Origin: Desulfobulbus sp.
Lineage (GTDB): Bacteria > Desulfobacterota > Desulfobulbia > Desulfobulbales > Desulfobulbaceae
Direction of reading: 5' to 3'
Length of the DNA stretch: 7,377 bases
Assembly: GCA_017998195.1 (NCBI GenBank)
Contig: JAGODN010000122.1
Span: 1 to 7,377 of the forward strand
The notes under the pieces are model-generated. The model did not search any database and was not told the DNA's origin. It saw nothing but the letters and a program-made list of their open reading frames with translations. The position numbers and the translations under genes were made by a program. Shown here in pieces: positions 1-5,601 of this stretch. Every line of letters begins with the position of its first letter. Positions within the stretch are counted from its first letter, which is position 1.

Positions 1-1416
1 CTGGCCGGCAGCGAGCCGAACGCGGTGGACCTGCCCACCGGCGCCGCCACCCTGTCCCTGCCCTTCGGCGAGCTGAGCGTCCGCCTCGACCCGGAGGAGT
101 TCCGCTGGGGGCCGTTCACCCTGGTTTGCTGCACCGCCGCGGCCGGCCTCGAGGTGCGCGGCCTGCGCAACGACTACCGCTGGCCCGGCCTCGGCGCGGC
201 CATGGTCGCCTCGCTCAGGCACATCCCCGGGGCCGAGGTGCCCGAATACACCCTGGTGCCGTCGGTGCTCAAGGTGCCGGTGACCGCCTTCCTGCGTATC
301 GACAACATCGGGGAGACGCTCGTTTCCGGCCGGCTGCGCGGCGAGATGACCCTGACCACTCCGCAGGAGACGCCCGAGGTCACGGTCAACGGCCACCGGG
401 TGCCGCTGGATTTCCGGCCCACCACCGCGCTCGCCTCGACGCTCGAAGGCTCGCAGGTGTACGACCTGGAACTCAAGGGGCTGCTCTCCGGCGACCTGCA
501 GCTGTTCAAGCAGTCGGCCCGGTTCAAGGACAACGTCTTCCTCATGGCGCCCTTCCGGCCCGGCCGCATTCCGCTGGTGCTGGTCCACGGCACGGCCTCG
601 AGCCCGGCCCGCTGGGCCGAGGTGCTCAACGAGATCCTCAACGATCCGGTGCTGCGACAGCGCTACCAGGTCTGGCTGTTCACCTACAACACCGGCAACC
701 CGGTGTTCTATTCCGGCGGGCTGCTCGCCCAGGGACTGCGCAACATCGTCCACCAGCTCGACCCGAACGGCCGCGACCCGGCCCTGCGGCGGATGGTCAT
801 CATCGGCCACAGCCAGGGCGGCCTGCTCACCAGGCTCACCGCCGTGGACAGCGGCACGGTCTTCTGGGACAGCCTGTTCGCGGTGCCGCCGGAGGGGCTG
901 CGCATCTCGCCGGAGTCACGCGCGGCCCTGGAGCGCAGCCTGTTCTTCAAGCCCCTGCCCTTTGTCCGCCGGGTGGTTTTCCTCTCCACCCCGCACGGCG
1001 GCAGCTTTCTGATCAGCACCTGGGTGAGCAACCTGCTGCAGCGGCTCATCACCCTGCCGTTCGCCCTGCTCAGCCCGCTGGAGGAGATCTTCGACCAGGA
1101 CCCGAGCGCGCTCAGGGTGGCCGGCATGAAGGAGCGGATCCCGCGGAGCACGGACAACATGAGCCCGAACTCCACCTTCATCCGCACCCTCGGCTCGCTG
1201 CCGCTTTCGCCAGCGGTCACGGCTCATTCGATCATCGCCGTGGCCAACCCCGAGGCCCCCAGGGAGCGGTGGGACGACGGCGTGGTCAGCTATCAGAGCG
1301 CCCACATCCCGGGCGTGGCCTCGGAGCTGGTGGTCCACTCGGCCCACTCCAGCCAGGATAACCCGGCGGCCATCGAGGAGATCCGCCGCATCCTCATCGA
1401 CAACCTCACCGACTAA
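1..1416 (+). CDS. Alpha/beta hydrolase, lipase/esterase-like (5' partial)
   Basis: The frame is open to position 1 with no upstream stop. The first in-frame start is GTG at 25, but the gene very probably begins before the window, so the 463 residues from GTG25 are a minimum. Numbering from that GTG, residues 1-170 form an N-terminal region of mostly beta character that I do not recognise. The hydrolase core begins at LVLVHG (oxyanion-type His188-Gly189). The nucleophile elbow GHSQGG has Ser263. STPHGG follows at about residue 324. Asp417/Asp418 in WDDGVV and His438/His441 near the C-terminus are candidates for the acid and base of a Ser-Asp-His triad. This matches lipases and esterases of the DUF676/PGAP1-like type. 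The substrate is not predictable, and a membrane or lipoprotein N-terminus may lie outside the window. The nitroreductase follows after 24 bp, so the two are probably co-transcribed. The fold is fairly sure; the exact function is not. Confidence 0.85.
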   Translation: MAGSEPNAVDLPTGAATLSLPFGELSVRLDPEEFRWGPFTLVCCTAAAGLEVRGLRNDYRWPGLGAAMVASLRHIPGAEVPEYTLVPSVLKVPVTAFLRIDNIGETLVSGRLRGEMTLTTPQETPEVTVNGHRVPLDFRPTTALASTLEGSQVYDLELKGLLSGDLQLFKQSARFKDNVFLMAPFRPGRIPLVLVHGTASSPARWAEVLNEILNDPVLRQRYQVWLFTYNTGNPVFYSGGLLAQGLRNIVHQLDPNGRDPALRRMVIIGHSQGGLLTRLTAVDSGTVFWDSLFAVPPEGLRISPESRAALERSLFFKPLPFVRRVVFLSTPHGGSFLISTWVSNLLQRLITLPFALLSPLEEIFDQDPSALRVAGMKERIPRSTDNMSPNSTFIRTLGSLPLSPAVTAHSIIAVANPEAPRERWDDGVVSYQSAHIPGVASELVVHSAHSSQDNPAAIEEIRRILIDNLTD

Positions 1417-1440
1417 CCGCAACCTGCAAGGAGGCCCACC

Positions 1441-1974
1441 ATGTTCATCGATCTGCTGCGCAGTCGCCGAAGCATCCGCCGGTTCACCGACCAGCCGGTC
1501 GCACCGGAACAACTCGACCTGCTCGTGGAGGCGGTCGTGCGCTCGTTTTCGTCCAAGGGCATCAACCCCTGGGAGTTCGTGGTCGTCCAGGACCGCACCA
1601 CCATCGAGGCGCTGGCCGCGGCCAAGACGCACGGCTCGGCCTTCCTGCGGCACGCGCCGCTGGCCATCGCGGTCTGCGCCGACCCGGCCAAGTCCGACGT
1701 GTGGGTGGAGGACGCGGCCATCGCCGCGGCCATCCTCCACCTGCAGGCCGCGGACCTGGGGCTTGGCAGCTGCTGGGTGCAGATCCGCCGGCGCGAGCAC
1801 GACGCCACCACCAGCGCCCAGGACTACGTGGCCGGACTCCTGGGCCTGCCGCCGGGGATGATGGTGCTGGCCATCATCGGCATCGGCCACCCGGTGGAGA
1901 CCAAGGCCGGCCACCCGCGCGAGGCCCTGCCGTTCGCCCAGGTGAGCCGGGAACGGTTCGGCCGGCGCGACTGA
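1441..1974 (+). CDS. Nitroreductase family FMN-dependent oxidoreductase
   Basis: This gene encodes 177 residues and starts at ATG 1441. An excellent Shine-Dalgarno, AAGGAGG (1428-1434), lies 6 nt upstream. The N-terminal RSRRSIRRF (residues 7-15) is the classic FMN-phosphate-binding segment of the nitroreductase superfamily. INPWEFVVVQD (41-51) is the second conserved block. The helix VWVEDAAIAAAILHLQAADLGLGSCWVQ (87-114) and the C-terminal LPPGMMVLAIIGIGHPVE (136-152) complete the family pattern. The length is typical of single-domain members, which usually form dimers with FMN at the interface and use NAD(P)H. There is no signal peptide, so it should be cytoplasmic. The physiological substrate cannot be inferred; nitroaromatics, quinones and enones are typical in vitro substrates of the family. 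It is probably the second gene of an operon with the upstream hydrolase. Confidence 0.92.
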   Translation: MFIDLLRSRRSIRRFTDQPVAPEQLDLLVEAVVRSFSSKGINPWEFVVVQDRTTIEALAAAKTHGSAFLRHAPLAIAVCADPAKSDVWVEDAAIAAAILHLQAADLGLGSCWVQIRRREHDATTSAQDYVAGLLGLPPGMMVLAIIGIGHPVETKAGHPREALPFAQVSRERFGRRD

Positions 1975-1981
1975 ACGGCGG

Positions 1982-2024
1982 TTTTCCCCTGCGTTCCAGG
2001 CGCCCGGAGCGGCCAGGGGGAAAA
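1982..2024 (+). other. Imperfect inverted repeat downstream of the nitroreductase gene
   Basis: TTTTCCCCTG (1982-1991) can pair with CAGGGGGAAAA (2014-2024), with one extra G on the right arm and a 22-nt GC-rich loop. It sits 8 bp after the nitroreductase stop, where a terminator is expected. No clean T tract follows on the plus strand, so termination is possible but not convincing. It also lies just upstream of the tRNA promoter region. Confidence 0.35.
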
Positions 2025-2030
2025 TTCTGC

Positions 2031-2059
2031 TTGTCTAAAAGACAATTTCAGGCTACATA
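2031..2059 (+). promoter_or_regulatory. Candidate sigma-70 promoter of tRNA-Arg
   Basis: TTGTCT (2031-2036) and TACATA (2054-2059) are separated by 17 bp. Only about 4/6 and 3/6 positions match consensus. The segment after the -10 (2060-2070) is GC-rich, as in the discriminators of stringently controlled stable-RNA promoters. The mature tRNA begins 15 bp after the -10, leaving a leader of roughly 8-10 nt. A perfect 5-bp dyad, TTGTC-TAAAA-GACAA (2031-2045), overlaps the -35. The call is weak on sequence alone but well placed. Confidence 0.4.
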
Positions 2060-2074
2060 GTCGCCCTAGCATTT

Positions 2075-2151
2075 GCGCCTGTAGCTCAGCTGGATAGAGC
2101 GCCGGACTACGAATCCGTAGGTCGGGAGTTCGAATCTCTCCAGGCGCGCCA
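2075..2151 (+). tRNA. tRNA-Arg (anticodon ACG)
   Basis: This is a complete 77-nt cloverleaf. The acceptor GCGCCTG (2075-2081) pairs perfectly with CAGGCGC (2141-2147), followed by discriminator G2148 and encoded CCA (2149-2151). The D arm is GCTC-AGCTGGATA-GAGC. The anticodon loop CTACGAA has ACG at 2109-2111, which after A34-to-inosine editing reads CGU, CGC and CGA. The T arm is GGGAG-TTCGAAT-CTCTC with one G-T wobble. The D loop, anticodon loop and T loop match E. coli tRNA-Arg(ACG). The outermost anticodon-stem pair (27:43) is a C-T mismatch, so that stem has only four canonical pairs. It appears to be a single-gene transcription unit closed by the following terminator. Confidence 0.97.
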
Positions 2152-2152
2152 G

Positions 2153-2193
2153 AAAAAACAGGGAGTTACGACTCAGGTCGTAACTCCCTTTTT
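2153..2193. terminator. Bidirectional rho-independent terminator after tRNA-Arg
   Basis: A perfect 12-bp stem, GGGAGTTACGAC (2161-2172) with GTCGTAACTCCC (2177-2188), closes a TCAG tetraloop. It is followed by TTTTT (2189-2193), a C and TTT. On the other side it is preceded by six A residues (2153-2158), so on the minus strand the same stem is also followed by a T tract. It would stop tRNA transcription rightward and any leftward read-through from the hepT side before it runs antisense into the tRNA. Confidence 0.93.
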
Positions 2194-2630
2194 CTTTGTC
2201 CGGCCCACTTGCAAGCACGTTGTAAGCAAAAACACCTAGGTGGTTACCAGCCCAGCCGGGTGCCCATGGGTAGGGCATCTCCGCCCTCACTCCTCCACCT
2301 CACTTCACGCGGTCGGTGCCCGGCCAATCAGGCAAAGAACCTTTGTTTTGTCCCGGCAACCACTTTTTTGTTGAAACGTGGGAGTGCGGCGGATCGGGTT
2401 CAGTCTTGGACGCATGGCTGGCGGGAAGAGCATCCGCCGTTCGAGATGGCCGCTTCTATGGCCGCCTGGCTGTTACTGATTGCCACCATGGAACCATTTG
2501 CGGATCGCCGTCATGGAGCCATCCCTTGACCTGGCGAATGGCGATCTGCGGCGTTCGGTCTAACGCCAGTACCGCAACGGTTCTGCGTAGGGCGAATGGA
2601 TGATCAGGAGGTCGATGGTCGTCCTTGGCA
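2194..2630. other. Gene-poor stretch between tRNA terminator and hepT
   Basis: I see no convincing gene in these 437 bp. The open frames lack ribosome binding sites and family motifs. Composition is less GC-biased than in the flanking genes. Structure present: a near-dyad around 2211-2230 (CTTGCA ... TGTAAG); a perfect palindrome CACCTAGGTG (2233-2242); a short hairpin TGCCC-ATGGGTA-GGGCA (2261-2277); and a cluster of repeats from 2446 to 2581, listed separately. The position just behind a tRNA 3' end fits a decayed end of an integrated element, but there is no integrase fragment and no second copy of the tRNA 3' end to prove it. Confidence 0.6.
2446..2581. repeat. Cluster of short direct and inverted repeats downstream of hepT
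   Basis: ATGGCCGC occurs twice, 12 bp apart (2446-2453 and 2458-2465). ATGGAACCAT (2488-2497) and ATGGAGCCAT (2513-2522) are two near-identical small dyads 25 bp apart. GCGGATCGCC (2500-2509) pairs with GGCGATCTGC (2540-2549) with one mismatch. GGCGTT (2550-2555) pairs with AACGCC (2562-2567) around a 6-nt loop. ACCG-CAA-CGGT (2571-2581) follows. Folded together they could give a multi-stem RNA on either strand. The minus-strand version would be the 3' end of the hepT transcript. There is no T tract, so this is not a standard terminator. Confidence 0.45.
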
Positions 2631-2972
2631 TCAGCGTGCCTCCCTGTCCACGATCCCGGCCAGTGCCTCCAGTAACGGAGGCAGGTCTTCCCGAACCGTG
2701 TCATAGACGACGGCAACGTCGACGCCGTCGTACATGTGGATCACCTGGTTGCGCATGCCGATCATCTGTCGCCATGGCAGCGCAGGGTACAGGGCGCGGG
2801 TTGCTGCGGAAACGCGCCGGGCCGCCTCGCCGATGATCTCCACGCGACGAATCACCGCGTCCTGCAACTGGGTGTTGCCGGCGAAGGCTTCCATGTCAAC
2901 GCCTTCCAGATAGGCTAGGGCAAGCCGCGCCGACTCCTGTATGTCGCGAAGGTAGGCGGCGTCACGCTGCAT
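2631..2972 (-). CDS. hepT: HepT-like HEPN ribonuclease toxin (DUF86)
   Basis: This gene encodes 113 residues. The ATG at 2972-2970 has GGAGG at 2983-2979, only 6 nt away, which fixes the start. The protein is all-helical in appearance and carries the HEPN active-site signature RNQVIHMY at residues 74-81, i.e. R-x4-H-x-Y with Arg74, His79 and Tyr81. VDMEAF near residue 25 and YDGVDVAVVYDTV (81-93) are also typical of DUF86/HepT proteins. In characterised pairs HepT is an RNase toxin, and its Tyr in this motif is poly-adenylylated by MntA, which blocks it. The gene starts 11 bp inside the end of the upstream mntA gene, so translation is probably coupled, with antitoxin made first. It was likely acquired as a module: it sits behind a tRNA gene with gene-poor flanks. 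All catalytic residues are present, so it looks functional. Confidence 0.92.
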   Translation of the reverse strand: MQRDAAYLRDIQESARLALAYLEGVDMEAFAGNTQLQDAVIRRVEIIGEAARRVSAATRALYPALPWRQMIGMRNQVIHMYDGVDVAVVYDTVREDLPPLLEALAGIVDREAR

Positions 2973-3276
2973 AGATGACCTCCGCCGACTCCAGGATAGC
3001 CCGACGTCGGAGGGGATTACGGCTCGCTTCGATGCCCCGGCGACTGACCAGGTCCACCTGGCGCCCGAAGATGCGGGTCAGTTCGTCCTGCATACTGACC
3101 ATGTCAAACAAGGTGTACCGTGCGTCCGGGGCGAAGCGGACGAGCAGGTCGATGTCGCTCTCCGGCCCAAAGTCGTCCCGCAAAACCGAACCAAACAACG
3201 CCAGTTCCGTTATCCGCCACCGACGGCAGAATTCCTGGAGCGCTGCTTCCGGGAGTGCAATTCTCGCTTTCACCAT
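2962..3276 (-). CDS. mntA: MntA-like nucleotidyltransferase antitoxin
   Basis: From the preferred ATG (3276-3274) the protein has 104 residues. The minimal nucleotidyltransferase signature is plain: LFGSVLRDDFGPESDIDLLV (residues 28-46), i.e. G29-S30-x10-D41-x-D43, with VDLV (Asp75) as the third carboxylate. In the HepT/MntA system this enzyme transfers AMP from ATP to a tyrosine of HepT and neutralises it. An upstream in-frame ATG at 3348 would add 24 residues (MTPVTSKTG...). I prefer 3276 because GAGGG lies just ahead (3285-3281, 4-nt spacer) and the family normally begins about 25 residues before GS. The reading frame ends in TGA at 2964-2962, inside the start of hepT. Order is antitoxin then toxin, same strand, 11-bp overlap. 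Some members of this family act on other partners, but the adjacent HepT makes the role fairly sure. Confidence 0.9.
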   Translation of the reverse strand: MVKARIALPEAALQEFCRRWRITELALFGSVLRDDFGPESDIDLLVRFAPDARYTLFDMVSMQDELTRIFGRQVDLVSRRGIEASRNPLRRRAILESAEVIYAA

Positions 3277-3861
3277 GGCACCCTCAATCAACCCCTCGTC
3301 GATGTTCGCTTCTAGGCTGAGGCCGGTCTTCGACGTCACCGGCGTCACCGGCGGCTTGCTTCACCGCTTCTTGTCCGTATGCTCATACCGCTCGATCGGC
3401 CGATTGGATTCGGTCTTTGTCTGCCGTGCCATCAGTGCCTGTGTGACTGGTCATGGGTGCACCAAGATGCTTGAACGGCGGGCAGGTCGATCGCCAGACG
3501 AAACAACCGGCCAGAATCAACAAGGAGAATACAAGGTCGGGCAAGAGGGTGCAAAAAGTTCCGCCCGGTGTCGTCTTCCAACCAGTTGTTTTTCAAAACC
3601 TTGCCTTGCCGCCACCAGAATTTTACCTGGGGACCTGCCCTCCTCGACGGGCGTTCACAGGAGTTGAGGAAATCAGCGGCCATAGGTGGCGAACCGAGGT
3701 GGACAACAGCGCCCCGCCTGTCTCGCAGTTCGCTTCCCCCTTTCCCTTTGCCGTGTTTCGTGGAACAAACAGAGGCACGGTTTTTCGCTGCCGGAGTTGG
3801 CGGCCGGCCGGCTGCAGCGCAACCACACCGACCGCCGGGACCCATCACCAGGGAGGAAAAC
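3277..3861. other. Noncoding stretch between divergent mntA and the aldehyde dehydrogenase gene
   Basis: This region must hold the divergent promoters for mntA-hepT (leftward) and for the dehydrogenase (rightward). I could not identify a well-scoring -35/-10 pair for either. An open frame in the dehydrogenase frame runs back to about 3568, but it has no ribosome binding site and no resemblance to an aldehyde dehydrogenase N-terminus. A minus-strand open frame over 3432-3896 is likewise unrecognised. Base composition is mixed, with A/T-rich patches around 3549-3625. Dyads next to the mntA side are listed separately. Confidence 0.6.
3335..3404. promoter_or_regulatory. Palindrome cluster upstream of mntA, candidate operator
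   Basis: Three compact motifs sit 59-128 bp ahead of the preferred mntA start: a perfect tandem duplication of GTCACCGGC (3335-3343 and 3344-3352), a dyad GTATG-CT-CATAC (3377-3388), and a perfect palindrome ATCGGCCGAT (3395-3404). Such dyads are usual for binding sites of autoregulating toxin-antitoxin complexes or other dimeric regulators. If the mntA start were at 3348, the tandem repeat would overlap the first codons. The function is inferred from position only. Confidence 0.3.
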
Positions 3862-5325
3862 ATGACCACGTCCTTATCCACCTGTCCCCTGTTCAAGGTC
3901 GACAGCTACATCGATGGCGCCTGGGTGATCACGGAGAACCGCTTCGAGGTGCGCAATCCGGCCGATGGCGAGGTCATCGCCCGGGTGGCGGACGGCGGTG
4001 CGGAGTTGGCCGAGCGGGCCATCGACGCGGCCGCGCGGGCCCTGCCCGACTGGCGGGCGCGCACCGCGACCGACCGCTGCCGGCTGCTGCGCCGCTGGTT
4101 CGAGCTGATCATGGCGCACCAGGACGAACTCGGCCTGATCATGACCATGGAACAGGGCAAGCCCCTGGCCGAGGCCAGGGGCGAGATCGCCTACGGCGCC
4201 TCGTTCGTGGAATGGTTCGCCGAGGAAGGCAAGCGGGTGTACGGCGAGACCATCCCCGCGCCCACGGCGGACCGGCGCATCGTCGTGATCAAGCAGCCGG
4301 TGGGCGTGGTGGCTGCAATCACGCCCTGGAATTTCCCCAGTTCCATGATCACCCGCAAGGCCGCCCCGGCCCTGGCGGTGGGCTGCACCTTCGTCCTCCG
4401 GCCGGCCTCGGAGACGCCGCTGTCCGCCCTGGCGCTGGCCCGGTTGGCGGAGATGGCCGGCTTCCCGCCGGGTGTAATCAACATCGTCACCGGTCGCGAT
4501 GCCCGCGGCATGGGCCGGGTGTTCACCGAAAGTTCCAGGGTCGCCAAGTTTTCCTTCACCGGCTCGACCGCGGTGGGCAAAGAGCTGATCGCCCAGTGCG
4601 CCGCCACAGTCAAGCGGGTGTCCATGGAACTGGGCGGCAACGCGCCCTTCCTGGTGTTCGACGATGCCGATCTGGATGCGGCCGTGGTCGGCGCCATGGC
4701 GAGCAAGTATCGCAACGCCGGCCAGACCTGCGTCTGCGCCAACCGCTTCCTGGTGCAGCGCGGGGTGCAGGACGCCTTTGCAGACAAGCTCGTCCGGGCG
4801 GTGGAGCGACTGCGGGTGGGCAACGGGCTGGAGGAGGGGGTGGAAATCGGCCCGCTCATCAACAGGCAGGCCCTGGAGGACGTGGACAAACTGGTGCAGG
4901 ACTCGGTCACCGCCGGCGCCGAACTGGTGCTGGGCGGCCGGCCGCACAGCCTGGGCGGCCTGTTCTACCAGCCGACCGTGCTCAAGAACGTGACCAACAC
5001 CATGCCCGTGGCCGCCCGGGAGATCTTCGGGCCGGTGGCGCCGCTCATCACCTTCGACACCGAGGCCGAGGGCATCGCCCTGGCCAACGACACCCGCGCC
5101 GGCCTGGCCGCCTATTTCTACGCCCGCGACATGAGCCGCATCTGGCGGGTGGCCGAGGGGTTGGAGTACGGCATGGTGGGCATCAACGAGGGGATCATCT
5201 CCAACGCCGCCGCCCCGTTCGGCGGGGTCAAGGAATCCGGCCTGGGGCGGGAGGGCTCGCGCCACGGCATGGACGAGTACCTGGAGATCAAGTACCTCTG
5301 TTTCGGCGGGGTGACCGCAGGTTGA
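3862..5325 (+). CDS. gabD: NAD(P)-dependent succinate-semialdehyde dehydrogenase-like aldehyde dehydrogenase
   Basis: This gene encodes 487 residues from ATG 3862. GGGAGG at 3851-3856 is 5 nt upstream and decides the start. It is full length for the family. Landmarks in order: PWNFP with Asn157; the cofactor segment CTFVLRPASETP (175-186); FTGSTAVG (232-239), which has the Rossmann glycine; ELGGNAP with general base Glu256; GQTCVCAN with nucleophile Cys290; EIFGPVAP with Glu387; and FGGVKESGLGREG near the C-terminus, followed by EYLEIKYLC. These, including the Cys-x-Cys pair, match GabD-type enzymes, which oxidise succinate semialdehyde to succinate in GABA and related degradation. Ser183 in place of the usual Glu suggests NADP use, as in E. 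coli GabD. Arg180 replaces a near-invariant Lys. Glutarate semialdehyde or another omega-oxo acid is a possible alternative substrate. No transaminase gene is adjacent, so the pathway is open. The protein should be cytoplasmic. Confidence 0.88.
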   Translation: MTTSLSTCPLFKVDSYIDGAWVITENRFEVRNPADGEVIARVADGGAELAERAIDAAARALPDWRARTATDRCRLLRRWFELIMAHQDELGLIMTMEQGKPLAEARGEIAYGASFVEWFAEEGKRVYGETIPAPTADRRIVVIKQPVGVVAAITPWNFPSSMITRKAAPALAVGCTFVLRPASETPLSALALARLAEMAGFPPGVINIVTGRDARGMGRVFTESSRVAKFSFTGSTAVGKELIAQCAATVKRVSMELGGNAPFLVFDDADLDAAVVGAMASKYRNAGQTCVCANRFLVQRGVQDAFADKLVRAVERLRVGNGLEEGVEIGPLINRQALEDVDKLVQDSVTAGAELVLGGRPHSLGGLFYQPTVLKNVTNTMPVAAREIFGPVAPLITFDTEAEGIALANDTRAGLAAYFYARDMSRIWRVAEGLEYGMVGINEGIISNAAAPFGGVKESGLGREGSRHGMDEYLEIKYLCFGGVTAG

Positions 5326-5443
5326 GCCATCTCCGCCCCGGTGGTACGGCCAACCGCGAGCCGACCCGCATAGGCAGGTGAATCCCACTGGCCCCCTTCC
5401 AGTAGATACGTTATTTATCCAATTTTTAGCCCAATTTCCTCCA

Positions 5444-5472
5444 TTGAAACACCCCTGTTCCGGGAGTACTCA
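5444..5472 (+). promoter_or_regulatory. Candidate promoter of the outer-membrane protein gene
   Basis: TTGAAA (5444-5449, 4/6 match to the -35 consensus) is followed after 17 bp by TACTCA (5467-5472), a poor -10 that shares only the first TA. The site lies at the end of an AT-rich patch in a GC-rich region. If it is used, transcription would begin near 5479, right at the base of the stem-loop at 5481-5530. Another start within the AT-rich patch (5397-5450) is equally possible. Confidence 0.25.
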
Positions 5473-5480
5473 TTACCAAA

Positions 5481-5530
5481 CAGAGGCGCCGGGACAGCCG
5501 CCCCGGCGGGCTGTTCGAGCCCGGCCTCTG
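5481..5530 (+). promoter_or_regulatory. Leader stem-loop in the 5' region of the outer-membrane protein gene
   Basis: CAGAGG (5481-5486) pairs with CCTCTG (5525-5530). CCGGG (5489-5493) pairs with CCCGG (5520-5524). ACAGCC (5494-5499) pairs with GGCTGT (5509-5514). That gives 17 base pairs with a 2-nt bulge on the left, a 5-nt bulge on the right and a 9-nt loop. No T tract follows, so it is not an intrinsic terminator. It lies 71 nt before the start codon. A 5' stem-loop is known to stabilise ompA mRNA in E. coli; a similar role here is an inference. Confidence 0.5.
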
Positions 5531-5601
5531 CCCCGCTCACAGATCCTGCGGTCGGCGCGGGCGCCGGTCCTGCACACTGACCACAACACAATGGAGGGAG
5601 T

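Larger units (their letters stand above)
5326..5601 (+). other. Intergenic region upstream of the beta-barrel gene
   Basis: These 276 bp hold no gene that I can support. After the dehydrogenase stop I see no clear terminator hairpin with a T tract. An AT-rich patch runs from about 5397 to 5450, strongly contrasting with the surroundings, followed by a GC-rich leader with a long stem-loop (5481-5530). The region looks like a promoter plus a 5' untranslated leader of about 120 nt for the outer-membrane protein gene. Confidence 0.55.

Noticed and set aside
1995..2147. TCCAGGCGC occurs at 1995-2003 and in the tRNA 3' end (2139-2147), possible att duplication
   Set aside because: The shared segment is about 9 bp, GC-rich and upstream of the tRNA. 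An integration duplicate should be longer and on the far side of the inserted DNA.
2066..2290. Minus-strand 74-residue open frame ending ARLERFELPTYGFVVRRSIQLSYR
   Set aside because: It is the antisense translation of the tRNA-Arg gene and its terminator. This string is a well-known false protein produced wherever that tRNA occurs.
2558..2564. GTCTAAC, a match to the integron attC core RYYYAAC
   Set aside because: No partner GTTRRRY lies at a suitable distance, and no integron integrase or cassette structure is present. A 7-mer with degenerate positions occurs by chance.
2209..2603. Plus-strand open frames of 106 and 95 residues in the gene-poor stretch
   Set aside because: Composition is random-looking, there is no ribosome binding site, and they run over hairpins and repeats. 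No family similarity is recognised.
3344..3382. Short minus-strand frame MSIRTRSGEASRR upstream of mntA, possible leader peptide
   Set aside because: It has no ribosome binding site and no attenuator-like structure; thirteen codons can occur by chance.
3538..3554. GG-N10-GC, a possible sigma-54 promoter ahead of the dehydrogenase gene
   Set aside because: Only the invariant dinucleotides fit. The rest of the -24/-12 consensus is absent, and it is over 300 bp from the start codon.
3568..3861. 98-codon N-terminal extension of the aldehyde dehydrogenase
   Set aside because: It does not resemble the family and has no ribosome binding site. The internal ATG at 3862 has an ideal one and gives the normal family length.
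3432..3896. Minus-strand 154-residue open frame
   Set aside because: It has no recognisable motif and no clear ribosome binding site, and it overlaps the start of the dehydrogenase.
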